From contig CAZEFK010000041.1 in the NCBI GenBank assembly GCA_964511405.1, positions 1 through 39,859 on the forward strand: a stretch of 39,859 nt of DNA. Reading direction: 5' to 3'. This document shows positions 1 through 7,165 of this stretch, in pieces. The position numbers and the translations under genes were made by a program. The stretch's first letter is position 1. Every line of letters starts with the position of its first letter. Origin of the DNA: CAZEFK01 sp964511405 (GTDB lineage: Bacteria; Pseudomonadota; Alphaproteobacteria; Elsterales; Elsteraceae). The notes under the pieces were generated by a model. It did no database searches. It was not told the origin of the DNA and saw nothing but the letters and a program-made list of their open reading frames with translations.

Positions 1-355
1 GCGTGTCGATGTCGTAGAAGGCGACCACGCCGCCGGCCTGGGCCAGCACCCAGCGGCACACCGCGACACCGTCGGGCACGTAGGAGCCGACGATCACCAG
101 GTCGGCCGCTGCGACCCGGTCGGCGAACCCCAGGCGCAGCTCGCCCAGCGACTTGTAGAGGACGGTCTGTCCGTAGGGCGGCTCGGGCAGGTCGCGGTTG
201 GCCGCGTACCAGGGCACGTCGCGCTCAAGGAACGTCACCCGGTGGCCGCGCCGGTCGAGCTCGCGCACCAGGCCGCGATAGGTGGTGGCGTGGCCGTTGC
301 CCCATGACGAGGTGATCGACAGCCCCAGGACCACGATGTCGAGGGGCGCCGTCAT
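1..355 (-). CDS. CgeB-like glycosyltransferase, N-terminal part (cut by window edge)
   Basis: The visible 118 codons are the N-terminal Rossmann half of a glycosyltransferase. They start with a beta strand and the motif SSWGNGHATTYRGLVREL, then a second strand VTFLERDVPWY. This matches the pattern of the next two genes (YWNGAATYYRGL and DWNHGNAHFLRGL), so it is a third paralogue of the CgeB-like type. Such enzymes transfer sugar from a nucleotide sugar in the cytoplasm; the acceptor here is unknown. The ATG at 355-353 overlaps the TGA of the upstream gene (ATGA), which fixes the start and argues for translational coupling. It is the last visible gene of the minus-strand sugar cluster, and its C-terminus lies outside the window. 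Confidence 0.82.
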   Translation of the reverse strand, partial: MTAPLDIVVLGLSITSSWGNGHATTYRGLVRELDRRGHRVTFLERDVPWYAANRDLPEPPYGQTVLYKSLGELRLGFADRVAAADLVIVGSYVPDGVAVCRWVLAQAGGVVAFYDIDT

Positions 356-1443
356 TGCGCGGCCACGGCCGGCCGGATGGCGCCGCCCCGGAGCAGGGCG
401 TCGACCTGGGCGGCGCGGTGATCGTAGGTGTGCTCGGCCAGCAGTCGCCGCCGTGCCGCCTGGCCGATCCGGCGGGCCCGCTCGGCATCGAGGCCGCGGA
501 CATGGTCGGCGACCTGGCCGCCGTCGCGGGCCACCAGGATCTCGCGCCCGGGCTCCAGGAACTGGGCGATGCCCGGCCAGTCGTCGGTGATCACGCAGGC
601 GCCGGCGCCGGCGGCCTCGAAGACCCGGGTCGGCGGCGAGAACCCGAACCGCGCCATGCTGGCGCGGTTGATATTGAGGACGGCGCGCGCGGAGCTGTTC
701 AGGCGGTTGTGATCGGCGGTGAAGACATGGCCCAGGCGCGTGACGTTGCCCGGCACCGGCTTGTCATCCCAGCCGCTGCCGCCCAGCGCGAAGCGGCACT
801 CCGGCGCGGCCGCCGCCGCGGCCAGGAAGAAGGCCTCGACCCGTGCCTCGCGGTCGGGCAGGCGGTTGCCGACGAACAGCAGGTCGACGGCCGCGGCCGG
901 ATCGGGCGGGACCGGATGGTGGGTCTCGGGATCCAGGGCGTTGTAGACCGGCACGCAGAGCCGGGCGCCGGCCGCGCCATAGGCCTCGACCACCGGCGGG
1001 CCGCCGCCATAGGTCAGCACCGCGTCGTAGCACGGCACCAGCCGGTGCAGCGGGTCGCCGGGATCGGCGGCCAGCGCCTCCAGCGTCGCCGGCGCGTCGA
1101 CATCCCAGTACAGGGCGAGCGCGTCGGGCCGGCGCAGGGCCGGTATCGCGGCGGCCAGGGCCGCGTCGAACACGCCGACGCCGCTGGCCTTGATCAGCAC
1201 GTCGGCGCCGCGGCCGGCGTCCAGGGCCTGCGACAGCCCGCTTTCGGTCGCCGGATAGACCGTGACCTCGGCCCAATCGGGATCGGGAATGTCGCGGTGC
1301 CGCTGGCGGTCATAGGCGTCGGGCTCGAAGAAGGCGATGCGGTAGCCGCGCCGGGCCAGCGCCTTCAGCAGCCCGCGGTAGTAAGTGGCGGCGCCGTTCC
1401 AATAGGCCGACACCAGGCTCGATCCATAGAAGGCGATGCGCAT
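352..1443 (-). CDS. CgeB-like glycosyltransferase
   Basis: A 363-residue cytoplasmic glycosyltransferase. The N-terminal domain begins RIAFYGSSLVSAYWNGAATY. The C-terminal domain has the pattern of CgeB/GT-B proteins: a VDLLFVGNRLPDREARVE strand-loop near the middle, LGHVFTADHNRLNSSARAVLNI, then a nucleotide-sugar-binding region SPPTRVFEAAGAGACVITDDW and a glycyl-rich end. The ATG at 1443-1441 overlaps the stop of the upstream gene by four bases, and the stop overlaps the start of the next gene by four. The donor and acceptor cannot be read from the sequence. As one of three paralogues in the cluster it probably adds one sugar of an oligosaccharide or glycolipid. Confidence 0.85.
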   Translation of the reverse strand: MRIAFYGSSLVSAYWNGAATYYRGLLKALARRGYRIAFFEPDAYDRQRHRDIPDPDWAEVTVYPATESGLSQALDAGRGADVLIKASGVGVFDAALAAAIPALRRPDALALYWDVDAPATLEALAADPGDPLHRLVPCYDAVLTYGGGPPVVEAYGAAGARLCVPVYNALDPETHHPVPPDPAAAVDLLFVGNRLPDREARVEAFFLAAAAAAPECRFALGGSGWDDKPVPGNVTRLGHVFTADHNRLNSSARAVLNINRASMARFGFSPPTRVFEAAGAGACVITDDWPGIAQFLEPGREILVARDGGQVADHVRGLDAERARRIGQAARRRLLAEHTYDHRAAQVDALLRGGAIRPAVAAQ

Positions 1444-2555
1444 CAGGCAAGTCCCATCGGGGCGGGTTCGAGGCTGCGGTGGATCGCCAGGAGCTCGGCG
1501 ACCCGGTGGGCGCAGGTGTGGCGGTCGCGGATCCGCGCCAGCCCGTTCGATGCCAGGGCGTCGGCAAAGTCGCGGTCGTGGAGCACCGTGCGCAGATGGG
1601 CCGCCATGGCGGCGCCGGTCTCGGCGACCAGGTAGTCCCGCCCCGGCCGGAACAGGCCTTCGACATCGTCCCAGGGCGCCGACACCAGCGGGATCCCGCA
1701 GGCCAGCGCTTCGAACATCCGGATCGTCGGAATGCCCGGCAGCGCCGTGCGATAGGCCCGCCGCGGCACATGGACCGTGACGCCATGGGTGCCGAACAGC
1801 TCGGGCACGCGGTGGTTGGGCAGCCAGCCGCCGAAGCGGATGCCACAGGACGCCAGCACCGGCAGCGCCGCCGGCGGATAGCGGACGCCATGGACCAAGG
1901 CGGCCAGCCCCAGGGTCCGCACCGGTCCGAGCAGGAACTCGCCCAGCTCTTCGGTGCGCTCGCCGTCGCCCCAGTTGCCGATCCACACCAGGTCGCCCGC
2001 GCGGGGGCCCGGGCAGGGCCGGAACAGTGCGGTGTCGGCGGCCTCGTGCCAGACCCAGGCGCGCCGGGCCCAGCCGCGCTCGAGGTAGATGTCGCGGACG
2101 ACGGCGCCGAAGGCGAGCACCCCGTCATAGCCGTCGAGATCGTAGCGCCCGATCTCGTCGGGCGCGGTCGCCGAGCGGTGATGGGTATCGTGGAACAGCA
2201 GGCGGTAGCGGCCGCCGCGGGCGCGGTGGCGGCCGATCCGCGCCACCAGCGCTGATTCGGTCCATTCATGGACCAGGACCAGGTCGGCGCCGTCGAGCGC
2301 CTCGTCGAGGTCCAGGTCCGGCCCGTACAGGACCGGGCGCTGGCCGGGGAAGGCCCGCGCGAACTCGGCGAGCGCCGCCGGCCCGGCCTCGGCCAGCAGG
2401 TTCCGGCGGCTCCAGCCGTCCTCTGGTTCGAAGATCGCGACGTCGTGGCCCTGCGCCTGCAATTCGCGGACGAGGCCGCGCAGGAAATGGGCGTTGCCGT
2501 GGTTCCAGTCCGAAACCAGCGAATGATAGAAGCCGACGATGCGCAAGCGGGTCAC
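1443..2555 (-). CDS. CgeB-like glycosyltransferase
   Basis: A 370-residue protein of the same GT-B/CgeB-like type as its neighbour. The N-terminus RIVGFYHSLVSDWNHGNAHF is followed by VAIFEPEDGWSRRN. The C-terminal half contains DLVWIGNWGDGERTEEL, and TIRMFEALACGIPLVSAPWDD is the usual donor-site region. GTG at 2555-2553 is chosen as start because it overlaps the TGA of the preceding glycosyltransferase (GTGA) and begins exactly at the first beta strand; the frame also stays open upstream, but only as the shadow of the preceding genes. Role: sugar transfer in an unknown conjugate. Substrate is not predictable. Confidence 0.85.
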   Translation of the reverse strand: MTRLRIVGFYHSLVSDWNHGNAHFLRGLVRELQAQGHDVAIFEPEDGWSRRNLLAEAGPAALAEFARAFPGQRPVLYGPDLDLDEALDGADLVLVHEWTESALVARIGRHRARGGRYRLLFHDTHHRSATAPDEIGRYDLDGYDGVLAFGAVVRDIYLERGWARRAWVWHEAADTALFRPCPGPRAGDLVWIGNWGDGERTEELGEFLLGPVRTLGLAALVHGVRYPPAALPVLASCGIRFGGWLPNHRVPELFGTHGVTVHVPRRAYRTALPGIPTIRMFEALACGIPLVSAPWDDVEGLFRPGRDYLVAETGAAMAAHLRTVLHDRDFADALASNGLARIRDRHTCAHRVAELLAIHRSLEPAPMGLA

Positions 2556-3673
2556 TCCGCGGCCGCTTGGGGGGCCGCGCGGGCGGCCGCGCGCGGGGCG
2601 GTGGCGCTGCGGTAAGCCGCCAGCGTGCCGGCGACCATGCGGTCGGCGCCGAAGGACTGGGCCCGCTCCCGGGCGTGCCGGCCGAGCCGCCGGCATAGGG
2701 GTCGGTTGCCGGCCAGGGCCGTCAGGGCGGCGGCCAGGGCATCGGTGTCGTCCGGGTCGACGAACAGGGCGCAACCGTGCCACAGCTCGCGCAGGGTCGG
2801 GATGTCGCCCAGCACCAGGGCGCAGGACTCCAGCGCCGCCTCCAGGATCGCCAGGCCGAATGGCTCGTAGCGGGCGGGCAGGGCGAAGATCTCGGCCCGG
2901 GCCATCCAGGCGCGCAGCGCGGCCGCCGGGATGCGGCCCAGGGCCCGCGCGTGCCGCAGCGGCCGCGCCGCGCCCGACGGCCCCGACGGGTCGCCGGCGA
3001 TCATCACCGGCCAGGGGCAACGCGCGGCGGCGGCATCCAGCACGGCCAGGTTCTTGGCCGGATCCCACAGGCGGCCGGCAGCCAGCACCGCCGCGTCCTT
3101 GGCGACCGGCTCGGCTGGCCCAAGCGCTGTGCCGTTCGGGACGACGCAGGGCCGCCGCACCCGGCCATGGCAGGCCTCCAGCGCGGCCAGGAACGCGGCG
3201 GTGGGGGCCAGGACCAGGTCGGCTGCCGCCAGGCCGCGCCGGACTTGGGCGCAGTACCAGGCGTAATCGGCGGGCGGCGGGGCGCCATGCACGGCCTGCC
3301 ACCAGCTCGCGACGCAGGAATGCGCCGCGACCACGCACGGGACCGGCCAGTCCAGGGCGGCATGGCAGTAGCCGTTGATATGCACCAGGTCGGGCTCGAC
3401 CGAGTCGGCCAGGCGCCGGAGCCAACCGGCCGAGCGTGCGAACTCGGCGTCGGCGCCGGGCATCCACTCCAGGCGCGCATCGCACTGCTCCAGGCGCAGC
3501 CCGAGCGCCCGCGCGGCCTGCGCCTGGTCGGGTGCGGGCGCCGGTCCGATCACCGCCAGCGTCGTGCCGATGCCGTGGTCGGCCAGGCCGGCGGCCAGGG
3601 TCAGGGCGTAGGTCCAGACACCGCCGACCGCGTCGGCGGTCATCAGCACCCGGCGGGGCAGGCCGGCGTTCAT
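2552..3673 (-). CDS. GT4-family glycosyltransferase
   Basis: A 373-residue retaining glycosyltransferase of the GT4 type. It begins RRVLMTADAVGGVWTYALTLAAGL, the N-terminal acceptor domain. It has the hinge strand VVPNGTALGP followed by AAVLAAGRLWDPAKNLAVLDAA, and the EX7E donor-site region PARYEPFGLAILEAALESCALVLGD, where the two glutamates of GT4 enzymes lie. VGGVWTYAL is typical of enzymes acting on lipid-linked or diffusible glycosyl acceptors, but the acceptor is not known. ATG at 3673-3671 overlaps the radical SAM stop (ATGA). It is the only GT4-type enzyme of the cluster; the other three are CgeB-like. Confidence 0.88.
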   Translation of the reverse strand: MNAGLPRRVLMTADAVGGVWTYALTLAAGLADHGIGTTLAVIGPAPAPDQAQAARALGLRLEQCDARLEWMPGADAEFARSAGWLRRLADSVEPDLVHINGYCHAALDWPVPCVVAAHSCVASWWQAVHGAPPPADYAWYCAQVRRGLAAADLVLAPTAAFLAALEACHGRVRRPCVVPNGTALGPAEPVAKDAAVLAAGRLWDPAKNLAVLDAAAARCPWPVMIAGDPSGPSGAARPLRHARALGRIPAAALRAWMARAEIFALPARYEPFGLAILEAALESCALVLGDIPTLRELWHGCALFVDPDDTDALAAALTALAGNRPLCRRLGRHARERAQSFGADRMVAGTLAAYRSATAPRAAARAAPQAAAE

Positions 3674-4947
3674 CCGGGCTGGCGTTCCAGCTCGGCCAGC
3701 GGCAGTGGCCGCTCGTCCTGGATGTCGCTGAAGCGCTCGGTTTCGGCCAGGTAGTGGTCGACCGCGCGCTCCCAGGCATGGTCGTCGGGCGGACCCCAGC
3801 GCCGGCGATAGTCGGGCGTGCCGGGGTAGGGGAACATCGGCACCGGATCGTTGGCCCACACGCCGCCCGCCTGCAGCGCCTGGCGCCAGGCCGCGATCTG
3901 GGCGGCATCGTCGGTGCCGGCGGCGATCAGGTTGGCCTGGACGAACGCCACATGCTGCTTGGCCAGCAGCAGCCGCTGCGTCAGGTCCTCGGTGGACATC
4001 CGGCAGTCCTTGTCCAGGCGCGCGCGGCCTTCCGGCGTCAGGCTCTCGACCCCGGCCTCGATGGACACGCAGCCGGCGCGGCCCAGGCGCTCGATCATCT
4101 CGGGCTTCCAGAGGTCGAGGCGGGTCTGTACGCCGAAGGCGACCGGGCGCTCGGCCAGGGCGTCCAGCAACGGCCGGTTGGGCAGGAAGATCTCGTCGAT
4201 GAAGTACAGGTAGCCCACGCCCTGGGCGATCAGCCCGTCGATCTCCCGCAGCAGCAGCCCGAGGTCTCGGCGCCGGTAGGCGTCGCGGAAGGCCTCCTTG
4301 GCGCAGAACGAGCAGTGGTAGGGGCATCCACGCGACGCCTCGACTTCGGCGCCGGGCACGGCTGGTATGGCGTCGAAGCGATGGTGGTGATGCCGGTGCC
4401 GCGCGATCCAGGCATCGGGCCAGGCCAGCGCCGGCAGGTCGGTGAAGCGGCCGGCGTGCAGCCCGGCCGCTTGCTCGGCGCCGGCCCGGGCGACCGCGGG
4501 CAGGCCGGCGGGATCGGCGCCGTCGGCCAGGGCCAGCAGTACCTCCTCGGCTTCGCCCAGCACCACCAGATCGACGCCCAGCTTGCGCAGCACCGCGCCC
4601 GGGCTGGTCGAGCCATGCGGGCCGATGGCCGCTAGCACGCCGCCGATCGGCCGGAGCGCTGCCGCTGCGGCCTGCGGGATCCGGAGCTCGGGCGGGGCAC
4701 AGCGCCAGAACAGGTAGCTGGGTGCCGTCGTGATCACGGTCAGGTCCGGGGTGAACGCCCGAACTTCAGCGGCGGCGTCGTCGACGGTCAGGCCGTGGAG
4801 ATGCGCGTCGAGCATCAGCACCGGGTGGCCGGCCCGCTCCAGCAGCGCGGCGGCATAGCCCAGCTCCAGCGGCAGGTGGGGCTCGCGGCAGCCGAAATAG
4901 ATGCTGCCGGAAAACTCCCAGGGTGGATTGACCAGTGCGACCCTCAT
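3670..4947 (-). CDS. B12-binding domain radical SAM enzyme
   Basis: A 425-residue enzyme with an N-terminal cobalamin-binding Rossmann domain (about residues 1-140, starting RVALVNPPWEFSGSIYFGCRE and including LPLELGYAAALLERAGH) and a radical SAM TIM barrel. The 4Fe-4S motif CPYHCSFC gives cysteines near 208, 212 and 215. The sequence GEAEEVLLAL near 131 closes the B12 domain. A histidine-rich linker (RHRHHHHRF, about 183-191) separates the domains. Family knowledge: such proteins methylate or rearrange unactivated carbons using S-adenosylmethionine and cobalamin. Here the setting between two sugar epimerases and four glycosyltransferases suggests modification of a sugar or glycoconjugate. 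ATG at 4947-4945 overlaps the epimerase stop. From memory, unverified, clusters of this make-up recur in alphaproteobacteria with no known product. Confidence 0.87.
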   Translation of the reverse strand: MRVALVNPPWEFSGSIYFGCREPHLPLELGYAAALLERAGHPVLMLDAHLHGLTVDDAAAEVRAFTPDLTVITTAPSYLFWRCAPPELRIPQAAAAALRPIGGVLAAIGPHGSTSPGAVLRKLGVDLVVLGEAEEVLLALADGADPAGLPAVARAGAEQAAGLHAGRFTDLPALAWPDAWIARHRHHHHRFDAIPAVPGAEVEASRGCPYHCSFCAKEAFRDAYRRRDLGLLLREIDGLIAQGVGYLYFIDEIFLPNRPLLDALAERPVAFGVQTRLDLWKPEMIERLGRAGCVSIEAGVESLTPEGRARLDKDCRMSTEDLTQRLLLAKQHVAFVQANLIAAGTDDAAQIAAWRQALQAGGVWANDPVPMFPYPGTPDYRRRWGPPDDHAWERAVDHYLAETERFSDIQDERPLPLAELERQPG

Positions 4948-5996
4948 GCCACCACCGCGCCCGCGGCGGTGGCCGGCTCGGGGCGATAGTGGCCCTTGAG
5001 CCAAGCGGCCAGCCGCTGCACCCCCGCCGGCACCGGCACCGTCGGCCGCCAGCCGGTCGCGGCCTGGAAGCGCCTGATGTCCGACACGTACCAGGGCTGG
5101 TCGCCCGGCCGCCAGGGCGCGAAGGCCCGATCCGGCCGGCGCCGCTCGGCCGCCGCGATCAGGTCCAGCAGGTCCAGCAGGCTCACCGTGTTGCCGGGGC
5201 CGCCGCCGATGTTGAAGGCGCCGCCGGCGATCGCAGGCATGTGCGTCTGTGCCAGCAGGAAGGCGTCGACGACGTCGTCGACGAACAGCAGGTCGCGCAC
5301 CTGCCGGCCGTCGCCGAAGATCGTGATCGGGCGCCCGGCCAGGGCCTGGATCAGGAAGTGGGCGACCCAGCCCTGGTCCTCGGTGCCGAACTGGCGCGGC
5401 CCGTAGAGGCAGCTCATGCGGAAGACCACCGCCGGCAGGCCATAGATGCGGGCATAGTCCAGCACGTACTGGTCGGCGGCGCCCTTCGAGCAGCCGTAGG
5501 GGCTGCAGAAGTCGAGCGGCTGGCGCTCGCCGACGCCGTGCCGGCGGATCGCCGGGTCGTCCGGGGCGTAGCGGCGGTCGTCGCGCACGACCGCGATGCC
5601 GTCCAGCTTGCCATAGACCTTGTTGGTCGATGTGAAGACCAGGGGCGGCCGGTGGCCGGAGCGGCGGATCGCTTCCAGCAGGTTGACGGTGCCGGCGGCG
5701 TTGATCGCGAAGTCGGCGGCCGGGTCGGCGACGCTGGTGGTGACCGCGACCTGCGCGGCGAGGTGGAAGACCTGGCCGGCGCGATTGACGGCATGAGCCA
5801 GATGGCCGCTGTCGCGCACGTCGCCGATCTCGACGGCCAGCGTGCGATGGCGCCGCTTCAGCCAGGCCAGGTTCTCCGTGACCCGCGGTCGCGCCAGGTT
5901 GTCGAACAGGATGACGGGACGGCCCGAGCCCAGGATGCGGTTGGCGAGGTTGCTGCCCACGAACCCGGCGCCGCCGGTGATCAGGACGGGGGTCAC
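4944..5996 (-). CDS. NAD-dependent sugar epimerase/dehydratase (CDP-paratose 2-epimerase-like)
   Basis: A 350-residue extended short-chain dehydrogenase. The NAD-binding GGAGFVGSNLA lies at the start, and the catalytic YGCSK follows SPYGCSKGAADQYVLDYAR. TSTNKVYG and MSCLYGPRQFGTEDQGWVAHF are the pattern of CDP-paratose/tyvelose 2-epimerases and related nucleotide-sugar epimerases. It would make an unusual nucleotide sugar in the cytoplasm for the glycosyltransferases downstream. GTG at 5996-5994 overlaps the upstream TGA (GTGA) and lies two codons before the glycine motif, so the start is well fixed. The exact substrate is uncertain, since neighbouring families share these motifs. Confidence 0.86.
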   Translation of the reverse strand: MTPVLITGGAGFVGSNLANRILGSGRPVILFDNLARPRVTENLAWLKRRHRTLAVEIGDVRDSGHLAHAVNRAGQVFHLAAQVAVTTSVADPAADFAINAAGTVNLLEAIRRSGHRPPLVFTSTNKVYGKLDGIAVVRDDRRYAPDDPAIRRHGVGERQPLDFCSPYGCSKGAADQYVLDYARIYGLPAVVFRMSCLYGPRQFGTEDQGWVAHFLIQALAGRPITIFGDGRQVRDLLFVDDVVDAFLLAQTHMPAIAGGAFNIGGGPGNTVSLLDLLDLIAAAERRRPDRAFAPWRPGDQPWYVSDIRRFQAATGWRPTVPVPAGVQRLAAWLKGHYRPEPATAAGAVVA

Positions 5997-7111
5997 GCGA
6001 CCAGCCCGCGGCTGGCCAGCTCGCGCGTCGCGGCCTCGACCTGGTCGACGGCGATCTGGCCCGACAGCCACTCGGCCAGCTCCGCCAAGCCGTCGTCGAA
6101 CGCGACCCGGGGGGCGTAGCCCAGCCAGTCGCGGGCGCGGGTGATGTCGGCGAAGCAGTGGCGGATGTCGCCGGTGCGCCCGCGGCCGGTGATCTCCGCG
6201 GCCGACCGCCGCCGGCCCAGGACCGCGGCCAGCCGTCGGGCCACGTCGCGCACGGTGATGCTGCGGCCGCTGCCGACGTTGAACACCCGATGGGGCCCCG
6301 GCGCCGCCTCCAAGGCCAGGCGGCAGGCGTGCGCCACGTCGGTGACATGGACGAAGTCGCGGCGCTGGTTGCCGTCCTCGAACACCATCGGCCGGCGGCC
6401 GTTGAGCAGCCGAGCGGCAAAGATCGCCAGGACGCCGGTGTAGGGGTTCGAGAGCGCCTGGCGGGTGCCGTAGACATTGAAGAAGCGCAGCGCCACGGTG
6501 TGGATGCCGTAGGCCTCGCCGACCATCAGGCACATGCGCTCCTGGACGTATTTGGACAGCGCATAGATCGACGCCAGGTCGGGGCGCTTGGTCTCGGGCG
6601 TCGGCAGCGGCACCAGCGGCCGGCCGGCGGTGTCGGCCAAGTCCCAGGTGCCCAGGCGCATCTGCTGGGGCGTCCGGGCCGCGTCGTCGACGCGCCGGCC
6701 CTCGGCATCGCGGTAGAGGCCCTCGCCATAGACGCTCATGGACGAGGCCACCAGCAGCCGTTCGACCGGATTGGCGATCAGCGCCTCGCCCAGGACGGCC
6801 GTACCCAGATCGTTGACCGAGGTGTAGTCGGTAACCTGGTACATGCTCTGCCCGACCCCGACCATGGCAGCGAAATGGACGACCTGGTCGACGCGGGCCA
6901 GCGCCCGGGCGAGCGCGGCCCGGTCGCGGACGTCGCCGACCAGCAGCTCGGCGTCGCGGTTCAGGTACGGCGGCCGCGCCGAGCCGTCGCCATGGACCTG
7001 CGGAGTGAGATTGTCGAGGACCCTGACATTATAACCATGGTTCAGCAAATCATCGACCAAATGAGAGCCAATAAATCCAGCCCCGCCAATGATCAAAACG
7101 CGCTTGGCCAT
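5993..7111 (-). CDS. NAD-dependent nucleotide-sugar epimerase/dehydratase, first gene of the sugar cluster
   Basis: A 372-residue extended short-chain dehydrogenase. It has GGAGFIGSHLVDDLL for NAD binding, DQVVHFAAMVGVGQSMYQ, SSMSVYGEG and the catalytic YALSK within IYALSKYVQERMC, then ALRFFNVYGTRQALSNPYTGV. It resembles UDP-glucose/glucuronate epimerases and GDP/dTDP-sugar modifying enzymes; substrate not determined. An ATG ten codons further upstream is possible, but the ATG at 7111 is preceded by AGGAG with ordinary spacing and begins directly before the NAD-binding strand, so it is chosen. It follows an EcfG-type promoter at 7141-7165 and appears to lead a seven-gene operon running left out of the window. 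Confidence 0.87.
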   Translation of the reverse strand: MAKRVLIIGGAGFIGSHLVDDLLNHGYNVRVLDNLTPQVHGDGSARPPYLNRDAELLVGDVRDRAALARALARVDQVVHFAAMVGVGQSMYQVTDYTSVNDLGTAVLGEALIANPVERLLVASSMSVYGEGLYRDAEGRRVDDAARTPQQMRLGTWDLADTAGRPLVPLPTPETKRPDLASIYALSKYVQERMCLMVGEAYGIHTVALRFFNVYGTRQALSNPYTGVLAIFAARLLNGRRPMVFEDGNQRRDFVHVTDVAHACRLALEAAPGPHRVFNVGSGRSITVRDVARRLAAVLGRRRSAAEITGRGRTGDIRHCFADITRARDWLGYAPRVAFDDGLAELAEWLSGQIAVDQVEAATRELASRGLVA

Positions 7112-7140
7112 CGTTTTTATCTCCTGTGTCGGGAGGTACA

Positions 7141-7165
7141 AACGTGACCTTCAGGGGTTTGTTCC
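7141..7165 (-). promoter_or_regulatory. EcfG-type general stress promoter before the sugar cluster
   Basis: On the minus strand GGAAC (7165-7161) is followed by exactly 16 bases and then CGTT (7144-7141), the consensus of the alphaproteobacterial general stress sigma factor EcfG (GGAAC-N16/17-CGTT). The transcript would start roughly 20 bases before the epimerase ATG at 7111. The site overlaps the last codons of the KimA-like gene. A second GGAAC lies just upstream. Match and spacing are seen; use by EcfG is inferred. Confidence 0.72.

Noticed and set aside
47..52. In the radical SAM protein (3670-4947) residues 47-52 read DAHLHG, matching the DxHxxG cobalamin ligand pattern (the positions given are residue numbers).
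   Set aside because: In B12-binding radical SAM enzymes this place follows the second strand and usually carries a different loop; the classical DxHxxG follows the first strand of MetH-type domains. The match is probably chance.
3670..6477. Long minus-strand frames through the epimerase and radical SAM genes that would suggest fused proteins.
   Set aside because: The fused parts read in a frame with no motifs before the true start; ATGA and GTGA overlaps and domain starts show separate genes.
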